From Psychromicrobium lacuslunae (GTDB lineage Bacteria; Actinomycetota; Actinomycetes; Actinomycetales; Micrococcaceae), in assembly GCF_000950575.1 (NCBI RefSeq), contig NZ_CP011005.1, positions 62,001 through 126,000 of the forward strand: a stretch of 64,000 bases of DNA, read 5' to 3'. Below the pieces are notes generated by a model. That model ran no database searches and was not told the origin of the DNA. It saw nothing but the letters and a program-made list of their open reading frames with translations. Below are positions 1-7,497 of the stretch, in pieces (within the stretch, counting starts at the first letter, position 1; every line of letters begins with the position of its first letter). The translations under genes were made by a program, and so were the position numbers.

Positions 1-236
1 AATAGCTCGCCGCAGTTGCGCTAGTTCAGCTAGCTCAAGCCTAAATCTAGGCTTCGCTCACAGCTTACTCAACTTAGGCTTCCCTTGCTCTGTGCAGCAG
101 ATCACAAGCCACCGTGTTGCAGCTCATCTCCGTACCTTAGCCACCGATTTACCCTCCTCTTTTCCCGTCGAGTGTCGAGTTGTGGGGCCTAAAACCCAGT
201 TTTAGGCCCCACAACTCGACACTCAAGCCTTAGGGT
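1..236. other. Intergenic region upstream of manC
   Basis: I find no convincing gene here. It holds a small inverted repeat at 37-54 (aagccta / taggctt, 4-nt loop) and the long perfect palindrome at 170-224. The left side may be the 3' flank of a gene outside the window. Confidence 0.5.
170..224. terminator. 25-bp perfect inverted repeat
   Basis: The arms 170-194 and 200-224 are exact reverse complements around a 5-nt loop (cccag). No T-tract follows either side. It may be a strong transcription terminator for a gene to the left or a structural DNA element. It carries cgagtt/aactcg inside its arms, as do the hairpins at 1478 and 13401. Confidence 0.55.
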
Positions 237-287
237 GTGAGCGGATATCAGGGCGGGGGAGTGCTTGGTGGGCTAAAGTTATCCGCA

Positions 288-1457
288 ATGACTTCCAATG
301 ACTCAACCGATACCCCGGCGCTGACTCCCAGCCAACTGACCGCGCTCGAAAACTTTCACGCGGTAATTCCAGCGGGCGGCGTGGGCACTCGGCTCTGGCC
401 ACTTTCCCGGGCCGCCGCACCTAAATTTCTGCATGATCTGACCGGTTCGGGCAGTACTTTATTGCGGGCAACTTACGATCGACTGCACCCGCTTGCCGGG
501 GACCGGATGATGGTGGTGACCGGGGTGGCGCATCGCGAAGCGGTCTGCCATCAGCTGCCCGAGGTGCCAGACTCCGAACTGGTGCTGGAGAGTGAGCCGA
601 AGGATTCGGCGGCCGCGATTGGCTTGGCCGCCGCCATCCTGCACCGCCGGGATCCCTCGATCATCATGGGTTCCTTTGCGGCTGACCATGTGATTAGCCC
701 CGACCAAACCTTTCAGGCTGCGGTCCGCGAGGCTATTTTGACCGCCGCCCCTGCCGAGGACTCGGAAGGCAAGATCGTTACCATCGGCATTGAGCCGAGC
801 CATCCATCCACCGGATTCGGCTATATCCGGATCGGTGAGGCTCTTTCGGTCGCCGGCGCACCGCATGCCCACTCGGTGGTGGAGTTCGTCGAGAAGCCGG
901 ATCAGGCTACCGCTGAAAAATACCTGAAGAGCGGCGATTTCAGCTGGAACGCGGGCATGTTCGTCGCCCCGGTGGCGCTGATGCTCAAGCATCTGGAAAA
1001 GAATGAGCCCGAGCTGTACGCCGGCCTGAATGAGATCGCCGAGGCTTGGGATACCGATCAGCGCGGGGAGGTCACCGCTCGAATTTGGCCGACGCTGCCC
1101 AAGATTGCGATTGACTACGCGGTTGCTGAGCCGGCCGCAGCGGCCGGTGACGTTGCGGTCATCCCAGCCGCGTTCCGCTGGGATGACGTCGGCGACTTTG
1201 CCGCTATTGGTCGGTTGAACAGTGCTAACGAGGTCGACGACGTCACTGTGCTGGGTGAAGGTGCCCGAGTTTTCACCGAGGATGCTTCCGGTGTTGTAGT
1301 GACCGATACCAAACGAGTGATCGCGCTGATCGGCATCGACGACGTGGTGATAGTCGACACCCCGGACGCGCTCTTGGTGACCACCACTGCGCACGCCCAA
1401 CGAGTCAAAGCCGCCGTCGACGCGCTCAAGGCCAATGGCGATATGGACGTGCTCTAA
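288..1457 (+). CDS. manC: Mannose-1-phosphate guanylyltransferase
   Basis: This enzyme makes GDP-mannose from mannose-1-phosphate and GTP for cell-envelope glycans in the cytoplasm. The nucleotidyltransferase signature AVIPAGGVGTRLWPLSR lies near residues 25-41, followed by PKFL. FVEKPD and WNAGMF, typical of GDP-mannose pyrophosphorylases, follow near the middle. Length is about 389 residues, so there is no fused isomerase domain; the isomerase is a separate gene, manA, at 51884. I chose ATG 288 because the conserved domain starts shortly after it and a TAAAGT box lies just upstream (274-279). An in-frame GTG at 237 would add 17 unconvincing residues. It stands alone and ends before a large palindrome. 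Confidence 0.9.
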   Translation: MTSNDSTDTPALTPSQLTALENFHAVIPAGGVGTRLWPLSRAAAPKFLHDLTGSGSTLLRATYDRLHPLAGDRMMVVTGVAHREAVCHQLPEVPDSELVLESEPKDSAAAIGLAAAILHRRDPSIIMGSFAADHVISPDQTFQAAVREAILTAAPAEDSEGKIVTIGIEPSHPSTGFGYIRIGEALSVAGAPHAHSVVEFVEKPDQATAEKYLKSGDFSWNAGMFVAPVALMLKHLEKNEPELYAGLNEIAEAWDTDQRGEVTARIWPTLPKIAIDYAVAEPAAAAGDVAVIPAAFRWDDVGDFAAIGRLNSANEVDDVTVLGEGARVFTEDASGVVVTDTKRVIALIGIDDVVIVDTPDALLVTTTAHAQRVKAAVDALKANGDMDVL

Positions 1458-1477
1458 CTCGGTTGTGCCCGTCCGCC

Positions 1478-1543
1478 GAGTTCGTGGTTTAGTCTCGGAT
1501 TCGCTAGTAATTACTAGCGAATCCGAGAGGTACCCGCGAACTC
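1478..1543. terminator. Zero-loop palindrome with outer arms
   Basis: Positions 1493-1510 and 1511-1528 form a 36-bp perfect palindrome without a spacer. The outer arms gagttcg (1478-1484) and cgaactc (1537-1543) are placed symmetrically about the same centre. It sits just after manC and could terminate transcription or bind a dimeric protein. Confidence 0.55.
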
Positions 1544-1625
1544 ACGGGGGATTGAGGACGATTGCCTGTTACACGGTGATTACGTCGAATTCCTGCTCAT
1601 TACCGGTGAAATGACCTCCAGTCGC

Positions 1626-1638
1626 TAGAGTTTCGTTG
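1626..1638 (+). promoter_or_regulatory. -10 box of leaderless amidohydrolase gene
   Basis: TAGAGT at 1626-1631 ends exactly 6 nt before the GTG at 1638, so transcription would begin at or next to the start codon. No ribosome binding site is visible. Confidence 0.5.
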
Positions 1639-2840
1639 TGCGTAACTACTCCCATGAGGCGGAACCGACCGAAGCAATTGGCCCCTGGCTGGAACCTCTG
1701 CTCCCGGAACTCTTGGAATTCCGTCGTGATTTGCATGCACACCCGGAACTTTCCCGCCAGGAGCATCGCACCACCGACAAGCTGGTGGAAAGACTCAGCG
1801 CGGCGGGACTTGAGCCGCGGCGTTTGGAGGGCACGGGAGTCATTATCGACATCGGTGAGGGCCCGATCGCCACCGCGTTGCGCGGCGATATTGATGCGCT
1901 GCCGGTGATCGAGGAGACCGGCCTCGCCTTTGCCTCCACCAACCACGGCGTGACCCACGCCTGCGGTCACGATGTGCACACCACCACGATGCTCGGCATT
2001 GCTTTGGTGCTGGATGCGATGCATCGCAAAGATCCGCTCGGCGCCACGATCCGGATCATCTTCCAGCCCGCCGAGGAGATGCAGCCCGGCGGCGCGCTCG
2101 ACTGCATTGCTCAGGACGCGCTACAAGGGGTACCTCGGATTATGGCCCTGCACTGTGACCCGCGGATCGAAGTGGGGAAGGTGGGCACCAGAATTGGCTC
2201 GATCACCTCGGCTTCGGACACCATTAAGATCGAGTTGACCGGGCGCGGCGGGCATACCTCACGACCACACCTGACCGAAGATCTGGTCTTCGCGCTGGCT
2301 CAGATCGCCATCAATGTCCCCGCCGTGCTTTCTCGCCGGGTCGATGTACGCAGCGGAGTCTCGGTGGTCTGGGGCCAGATTCAGGCGGGGGCCGCCCCCA
2401 ACGCGATCCCGGCTAATGGTTTTATGGCTGGCACCATGCGCTGCCTCGATCGTGATGCTTGGCATTCGGCCGGGGAACTGCTCGACGATGTGGTTCAGCA
2501 GGTTGCCGCGCCGTACGGGGTCGACGTACACCTTGAACATATTCGTGGTGTGCCACCGGTGGTCAACTCGGAACACGAAACCGCGATCATTGAAGCGGCG
2601 GCGCGGGCTGAGCTCGGCGAAGACGCAGTGGTGTTGACTCCGCAGTCGATGGGCGGCGAGGATTTCGCCTGGTTCCTGCAGGACATCCCTGGCGCCATGA
2701 TGCGCTTGGGCACGCACACTCCGGGTGGGGAAGTGTATGACTTGCATCGCGGTGATTATGTCGTGAACGAGGACGCCTTGGCCAACGGCATTAGGGTCCT
2801 CGCGGCCGCAGCGCTGCGCACCATTCGCGATCTACGCTAG
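1638..2840 (+). CDS. M20-family metal-dependent amidohydrolase
   Basis: This is a full-length 400-residue member of the M20/M40 family that includes hippurate and N-acyl-amino-acid hydrolases. Metal-binding motifs are HAHPE (33-37), RGDIDALP (82-89), HACGHD (107-112), PAEE and a late GGEDFAWF. A dimerisation-type insert with GRGGHTSRPH lies mid-protein. The actual acyl-amino-acid substrate cannot be read from the sequence. The GTG start has no Shine-Dalgarno but sits 6 nt after a -10 box, fitting a leaderless transcript. It is transcribed alone. Confidence 0.88.
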   Translation: MRNYSHEAEPTEAIGPWLEPLLPELLEFRRDLHAHPELSRQEHRTTDKLVERLSAAGLEPRRLEGTGVIIDIGEGPIATALRGDIDALPVIEETGLAFASTNHGVTHACGHDVHTTTMLGIALVLDAMHRKDPLGATIRIIFQPAEEMQPGGALDCIAQDALQGVPRIMALHCDPRIEVGKVGTRIGSITSASDTIKIELTGRGGHTSRPHLTEDLVFALAQIAINVPAVLSRRVDVRSGVSVVWGQIQAGAAPNAIPANGFMAGTMRCLDRDAWHSAGELLDDVVQQVAAPYGVDVHLEHIRGVPPVVNSEHETAIIEAAARAELGEDAVVLTPQSMGGEDFAWFLQDIPGAMMRLGTHTPGGEVYDLHRGDYVVNEDALANGIRVLAAAALRTIRDLR

Positions 2841-2903
2841 CTGAGGAATGCCTTGCTGAGCGCTGCATGGCAGCGTTCAGCTGGAGTTCAATAGGTAATT
2901 GAG

Positions 2904-2939
2904 TTGTGCACAATTTAATTGTGGTCTACTGTGTTTATA
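2904..2939 (+). promoter_or_regulatory. ohrR promoter with OhrR-type operator
   Basis: A possible -35 TTGTGC (2904-2909) and -10 TACTGT (2927-2932) are separated by 17 nt, and the -10 ends 6 nt before ATG 2939. Between them lies cacaattTaattgtg (2909-2923), a 7-1-7 inverted repeat close to the known OhrR consensus TACAATT-AATTGTA. This predicts autorepression released by organic peroxide. Confidence 0.65.
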
Positions 2940-3379
2940 TGAGCGAAAGACAAGTCCTTAAAAGCCAAGTGTGCTTTGCGCTGTACTCAACATCGCGTTC
3001 CTTCACCGCTCTCTATCGGCCGATGCTCGAAGAGCTCGGGCTGACCTACCCGCAATACCTGGTGCTATTGCTGCTCTGGGAGCGGGACCAGGCCACCGTC
3101 AACGAGCTAGGTGAGGCCCTGCAGCTCGATTCGGGCACTCTTTCGCCGCTGCTCAAGCGGATGGAAACGGCGAGCCTGATTCGTCGCCGCCGCTCGGCAG
3201 AGGACGAACGACGAGTGGAAATCGAACTCACCGAGGACGGCGTCGCCTTGCGGCAACGGGCCAGCCTGATTCCACAAAGACTTGCCGAGGCATCCGGGGT
3301 GAGCCCCGAAGAACTTCAGCAACTGTGCGCCACTCTAGGCAAACTCAATGCCTCGGTGCGCCAAATAACAGCCAACTAA
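2939..3379 (+). CDS. ohrR: OhrR-like MarR-family peroxide regulator
   Basis: This is a winged-helix MarR regulator of 146 residues from ATG 2939. Its N-terminus (QVCFALYSTSR) has a Cys at residue 12, in the place of the reactive Cys that OhrR proteins use to sense organic hydroperoxides. The following LTYPQYLVLLLLWE and DSGTLSPLLKRME segments match the family core. It is followed 29 bp later by ohr, which is the classical partner. An upstream GTG at 2906 lies inside the operator and promoter, so I reject it as the start. Confidence 0.85.
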   Translation: MSERQVLKSQVCFALYSTSRSFTALYRPMLEELGLTYPQYLVLLLLWERDQATVNELGEALQLDSGTLSPLLKRMETASLIRRRRSAEDERRVEIELTEDGVALRQRASLIPQRLAEASGVSPEELQQLCATLGKLNASVRQITAN

Positions 3380-3408
3380 AAATTCATCGAGAAACAAGTA
3401 GGAGCATC

Positions 3409-3837
3409 ATGAAAGCGCTTTACACAGCAGAAGCCCTAGCTAGTGGAGATGGCCGTGACGGTCAGGCTCGCACCTCGGACGGCAAGCTTGAGGTTACCTT
3501 AGCTACCCCCGTCGAGATGGGCGGCAGTGGTGAGGGGACTAACCCGGAACAGCTCTTTGCCGCTGGTTATGGTGCCTGTTTCCACTCGGCGCTGCGCGTG
3601 GTAGCCCGGCGCCAGAAGGCTGACGTTTCCGACTCGACGGTGCTGGCGAAAGTGAGCATTGGCTCGAATGGTCAGGGCGGTTACGGCCTAGCGGTCCAGC
3701 TTGACGTTTCGCTGCCCAAGGTCGAGGCTGCCACCGCTCAGGCTTTGGTCGAGGCAGCTCACCAGGTCTGCCCCTACTCCAACGCCACCCGCGGCAATAT
3801 CGAGGTCGAACTGAACGTTGCCGAGGTAGCCGCATGA
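3409..3837 (+). CDS. ohr: Organic hydroperoxide resistance protein Ohr
   Basis: This is a 142-residue OsmC/Ohr-family thiol peroxidase that reduces organic hydroperoxides. The two catalytic cysteines are visible: C57 in GACFHSAL and C121 in QVCPYSNA. A GTNPEQLFAAGY segment precedes the first. An aggag ribosome binding site (3400-3404) fixes the ATG. It lies between ohrR and an MDR oxidoreductase, with its stop overlapping the next ATG by 4 bases, so it is probably co-transcribed under OhrR control. Confidence 0.92.
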   Translation: MKALYTAEALASGDGRDGQARTSDGKLEVTLATPVEMGGSGEGTNPEQLFAAGYGACFHSALRVVARRQKADVSDSTVLAKVSIGSNGQGGYGLAVQLDVSLPKVEAATAQALVEAAHQVCPYSNATRGNIEVELNVAEVAA

Positions 3838-4862
3838 GCCTGCCGACGAGCACTAAGCAGTTTGAACTCGCCTCGCGACCTGAGGGATGGCCGACGCTGG
3901 AGAACTTCCGGCTAGCCGAGGCGCCGCTAGCCGAGCTGGGCGAAGGTCAGGTGCTGGTAAAGAACCATGCCATCTCGGTTGATCCGTATATGCGGGGCCG
4001 GATGAACGACGTGAAATCATATGTGCCGCCGTTCCAACTTGACCAACCGCTCGAAGGCGGTGCGGTTGGTGAAGTGATCTCCAGTCGGGCCGAGGGTCTG
4101 ATCGCCGGGGATATCGTGGTGCATGGCCTGGGCTGGCGTGAATATGCGGTGCTTGACGCCGGATCGGTCAAGAAGGTCGACGCCTCGCTGGCGCCCGAAA
4201 CGGCTTTCCTCGGTGCGCTGGGGATGACCGGGCTGACCGCTTATGCGGGCTTGGTAAAAGTAGCTGATTTTAAAGCAGGTGACGTTGTTTTCGTCTCTGG
4301 CGCGGCTGGAGCGGTAGGGTCCTTAGTTGGTCAGATCGCTAAGGCAATGGGAGCCTCGTGGGTTATCGGTAGTGCGGGCTCCGCCGAAAAGGTAGCCAAG
4401 CTGCTGGAGCTAGGTTTCGATGCGGCTTTCAATTACCACGACGGCCCGGTGAAGGATCAACTCGGAGCGGCCTTAGCGGAGGCTCCGGCGGGAACCACCG
4501 GCATTGATGTCTATTTCGACAATGTCGGCGGCGAACACCTCGAAGCGGCCATTTCGACGCTCAATCCCTTTGGCCGGGTGGCTTTGTGTGGAGCAATCAG
4601 CCAGTACAACAGTACCGAGGCACCAACCGCCCCTCGCAATCTGGCGCTTGCCATTGGTAAGCAACTCACGCTGCGTGGCTTCATCGTCGGTTCCTACGCG
4701 CAGTATGCGGATGAATACGCCGCTCTGATTGCACCGTGGCTGGCGGACGGGAAGATTCGCTACGAAGAAACCGTTGTGCACGGTATTGAGAACACTGCGC
4801 AAGCCTTCATCGATATGCTCGGCGGCGCCAATACCGGAAAGATGGTCATCACCCTTGACTGA
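3834..4862 (+). CDS. NADP-dependent MDR oxidoreductase (zinc-independent)
   Basis: This is a 342-residue medium-chain dehydrogenase/reductase of the leukotriene B4 12-hydroxydehydrogenase / YncB (curcumin reductase) group. It has an N-terminal GroES-like half (SVDPYMRGRMND) and a Rossmann half with GAAGAVGSLVGQIAK near residues 155-170 and IDVYFDNVGG. No structural or catalytic zinc cysteines are seen. It is translationally coupled to ohr through ATGA, suggesting a role in clearing reactive enones or aldehydes formed in lipid peroxidation; that role is inference. Confidence 0.85.
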   Translation: MSLPTSTKQFELASRPEGWPTLENFRLAEAPLAELGEGQVLVKNHAISVDPYMRGRMNDVKSYVPPFQLDQPLEGGAVGEVISSRAEGLIAGDIVVHGLGWREYAVLDAGSVKKVDASLAPETAFLGALGMTGLTAYAGLVKVADFKAGDVVFVSGAAGAVGSLVGQIAKAMGASWVIGSAGSAEKVAKLLELGFDAAFNYHDGPVKDQLGAALAEAPAGTTGIDVYFDNVGGEHLEAAISTLNPFGRVALCGAISQYNSTEAPTAPRNLALAIGKQLTLRGFIVGSYAQYADEYAALIAPWLADGKIRYEETVVHGIENTAQAFIDMLGGANTGKMVITLD

Positions 4863-5919
4863 AGCAGCTGCGCCCCACGCCCACGAAACTAAGGTCCCGC
4901 TCTCGGTGCTGGACTTGGCCAGCGTGGGGGTGGGACGCAGTTCTGCGCAGGCGCTCGCCGCCTCCACCCGTTTAGTGCAGGCTGCTGATCGGCTGGGCTA
5001 TGCCCGTTATTGGGTGGCCGAACACCACAATATGCCCGCTGTGGCGTCCACTAATCCGCCGGTCTTAATGGCGCACCTTGCCGCTGCCACCGAGCGAATT
5101 AAGCTTGGCTCCGGCGGGGTGATGCTGCCCAATCACGCTCCATTGGTGGTCGCCGAGCAATTCGCGTTATTAGAGGCCCTGCACCCGGGACGGATAGATC
5201 TTGGTATTGGCCGGGCACCTGGCACCGACGGCCTCACTGCACAAGCCCTAAGGCGGCATTACTCTCCCTCTGGGGGTGCGATGAGCATCGAGGACTTTCC
5301 GCTGCACGTGATGGAGACCATGGCGATGCTGGGCGATGTTCGACCGGAGCTCATGGAGGCTGATTCTTCCCTCCGGGGACCGCGGGCTTCGTTGGCGGCA
5401 ACACCGAATGCCGAGTCTTATCCAGAGATCTGGTTGCTCGGTTCATCAGGTTATAGCGCGCAGATGGCAGGCATGCTCGGGCTGCGTTACAGCTATGCGC
5501 ACCATTTTGCTCCCGATGCGCTGGCCGCCGTCGACCTTTACCGTCGCTCCTTCCAACCCTCGGCGGTGTTAGCGGAGCCACACGTAATGATCGCTACCAG
5601 CGCTTTGATCGCGGAAAGTCAGGAACGGGCGGAATTCCTGGCCGGGCCTAGTCGGGTGCAGGCCCTAGCTTTGCGCACCGGCATGCTCGGGCCGATCGTC
5701 ACCCCGGAGCAAGCGGCAGAACGAGTCTTCAGCGAGGCTGAGCTTGCCGCGATGAAGAATCTGCCAGCGATCAAGACAGTCGGCACCGCGGAAACGGTGA
5801 TTCCGGAACTGCGCGCTCTGGTCGCCGAGACCGGAGCCGATGAACTGATGGTTACCGGCTACACCTACGAGGTTGAAGACCGGATCAATACCCTAGAAGC
5901 GCTCGCACGGAACTGGTAA
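4855..5919 (+). CDS. Luciferase-like flavin-dependent oxidoreductase
   Basis: This is a bacterial-luciferase-like TIM-barrel protein (LLM class, MsnO8 type). VPLSVLDLASVG, YWVAEHHNMPAVAST and LGSGGVMLPNHAPL match the family's F420/FMN-binding barrel start. The substrate is unknown. I place the start at TTG 4855, which overlaps the previous stop by 8 bases and gives 354 residues. The longer reading from 4729 would add about 40 residues read in a shadow frame of the MDR gene. It is the last gene of the ohr unit. Confidence 0.8.
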   Translation: MTEAAAPHAHETKVPLSVLDLASVGVGRSSAQALAASTRLVQAADRLGYARYWVAEHHNMPAVASTNPPVLMAHLAAATERIKLGSGGVMLPNHAPLVVAEQFALLEALHPGRIDLGIGRAPGTDGLTAQALRRHYSPSGGAMSIEDFPLHVMETMAMLGDVRPELMEADSSLRGPRASLAATPNAESYPEIWLLGSSGYSAQMAGMLGLRYSYAHHFAPDALAAVDLYRRSFQPSAVLAEPHVMIATSALIAESQERAEFLAGPSRVQALALRTGMLGPIVTPEQAAERVFSEAELAAMKNLPAIKTVGTAETVIPELRALVAETGADELMVTGYTYEVEDRINTLEALARNW

Positions 5920-6266
5920 TCACTGATTCCATCCTGGTGACGGTGAACCTGCCCTCCCGTGCGCTGAGAACGAGCGGGGGACTCGCTCCTAGCGTTCGCG
6001 CGGGGCTCATAGTTGGTAACGAATTCCCAACAATGCGTTCCGAAGTGGTAGGTGGGTTTTTCTCAGTGGGCCTCGTCACACTAAGATAAGGTGATTATTG
6101 CGCCAACCTTAGTCGGGGGACTCTCCTGAGTAAGGGCCCAGGCGTAACACCACGAAGGCATTCAGTGAAAACAGAGATGCTTCTGACGCATCGCGCCAGG
6201 GGGAACGGCCACTCATTGAGACTTCCTGTGGACTCGCATCTTAAATTGGGACTTTCTGGAGGAAAA
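5920..6266 (+). promoter_or_regulatory. Intergenic/leader region of nucleoside operon
   Basis: These 347 bases contain no separate gene. A possible -10 TAAGAT is at 6082-6087, which would give a leader of about 170 nt. The leader has a small hairpin (gatgc / gcatc near 6175-6191). I do not recognise a known riboswitch. A weak GC-rich stem (gagcg / cgctc near 5972) may end the preceding operon. Confidence 0.35.
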
Positions 6267-7385
6267 TTGAAGAATTTGTCGCGACGCACTGCGGTTCGCG
6301 GGGCCACTATTGGCACCGCAACCCTCACCGCAGCCGCCTTGTTACTGACCGCCTGTGGTGCCGCACCGGGCAGCGACCCGAGCGCATCTGGCAGCGGCAG
6401 TGCGCAGTCAAACCCGAACTACACCGGTTGTATCGTCTCTGACCGTGGTGGTTTTGACGATCAGTCGTTCAATCAGTCCAGCTACGAGGGAATGAAGAAG
6501 GCCGAGACTGATCTGGGCATTAAGGTGAAGCAGGCGGAGTCAAAAGCTCAGGCTGACTTCGTGCCGAACCTCAACCAGATGATGCAGGCCAACTGCAATC
6601 TGACCGTCACCGTTGGCTTCTTGCTCTCCGAAGCAACGAAGTCCACCGCGGAAAAGAACAAAGAAGCTCACTTCGCGATCATCGATGACAACCAGATCAA
6701 GCTTCCCAACGTGAAGCCGATCATCTACAACACGGCGCAGGCCGCCTTCTTGGCCGGCTACGCCGCCGCCGGCAGCAGCAAAACCGGTAAGGTTGGCACC
6801 TTCGGTGGCATTAAGATCCCGACCGTGACCATCTTCATGGACGGTTTCTACGACGGTGTGCAGTACTTCAACAAGCAAAAAGGCAAGAATGTTCAGGTCC
6901 TCGGTTGGAACAAGAGCAGCCAGCAGGGCGCTTTTGCTAACACCTTCGACATCATCCAGGAAGGTACCAAGAACGCTCAGAACCTGATCAACGAAGGCGC
7001 TGACGTCGTGATGCCGGTCGCCGGGCCGCTCGGCACCGGTGCGGGCGATGCCGTACTCGCTTCGAATAAGAATGGCAAAGACGTCAAACTGATCTGGGTT
7101 GATTCCGACGGTTACCTGACCGCTCCGAAGTACAAGTCCATCATCCTGACCTCCGTGGTGAAGAAGATGAAGGAAGCCGTTGAGGAGGTCGTCAAGGCTG
7201 ACCTGGACGGCAAGTTCGACGCCACTCCTTACGTCGGTACCTTGGAAAACCAGGGCGTTGACATTGCACCTTTCCACGATCTTGAGTCCACGGTTCCGGC
7301 TGACGTGAAGTCGGAACTCGACCAGGTCAAGAAGGACATCATCTCGGGCACCATCAAGGTTGAATCCGCGGCTAGCCCTAAATAA
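6267..7385 (+). CDS. BMP-family nucleoside-binding lipoprotein
   Basis: This is the substrate-binding lipoprotein of a BmpA/PnrA-type ABC importer, usually for purine or pyrimidine nucleosides. The signal peptide begins after TTG 6267 (MKNLSRR..) with a hydrophobic core and lipobox LLTAC, so Cys30 would be lipidated. The periplasmic-binding fold shows DRGGFDDQSFNQSSYEG, NTAQAAFLAGY and GKVGTFGG. A ggagg site (6258-6262) supports the TTG start. A GTG at 6165 would put 34 charged residues before the signal peptide. Downstream permeases, cytidine deaminase and thymidine phosphorylase support nucleosides as ligand. Confidence 0.88.
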   Translation: MKNLSRRTAVRGATIGTATLTAAALLLTACGAAPGSDPSASGSGSAQSNPNYTGCIVSDRGGFDDQSFNQSSYEGMKKAETDLGIKVKQAESKAQADFVPNLNQMMQANCNLTVTVGFLLSEATKSTAEKNKEAHFAIIDDNQIKLPNVKPIIYNTAQAAFLAGYAAAGSSKTGKVGTFGGIKIPTVTIFMDGFYDGVQYFNKQKGKNVQVLGWNKSSQQGAFANTFDIIQEGTKNAQNLINEGADVVMPVAGPLGTGAGDAVLASNKNGKDVKLIWVDSDGYLTAPKYKSIILTSVVKKMKEAVEEVVKADLDGKFDATPYVGTLENQGVDIAPFHDLESTVPADVKSELDQVKKDIISGTIKVESAASPK

Positions 7386-7399
7386 GCAACCAATACCTT

Positions 7400-7445
7400 T
7401 GAGCGCTGTCTGCTGAACCATCAACGGTCCAGTAGACAGCGCTCA
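7400..7445 (+). terminator. Intra-operon hairpin after BMP lipoprotein
   Basis: Arms 7400-7419 and 7426-7445 pair over 20 bp with two G-U wobbles and a 6-nt loop. Its position between the binding protein and the ATPase suggests partial termination or 3' protection, giving more lipoprotein than transporter. Confidence 0.65.
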
Positions 7446-7497
7446 GCGTGTGCTAGAGTGTACGCCGCGCTGCCCACAACTGATGATTGGCGTAGAA

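Noticed and set aside
459-1400. Long minus-strand frame inside manC
   Set aside because: It is a shadow of a clearly identified gene and has no domain features.
4729-4854. N-terminal extension of the luciferase-like gene
   Set aside because: These residues are read from the MDR gene in another frame and do not look like the family's N-terminus.
6165-6266. GTG start for the BMP lipoprotein
   Set aside because: It would place 34 charged residues in front of a signal peptide, while TTG 6267 has a good ggagg site.
5920-6266. Purine riboswitch upstream of the nucleoside operon
   Set aside because: The conserved purine aptamer core could not be found on the plus strand.
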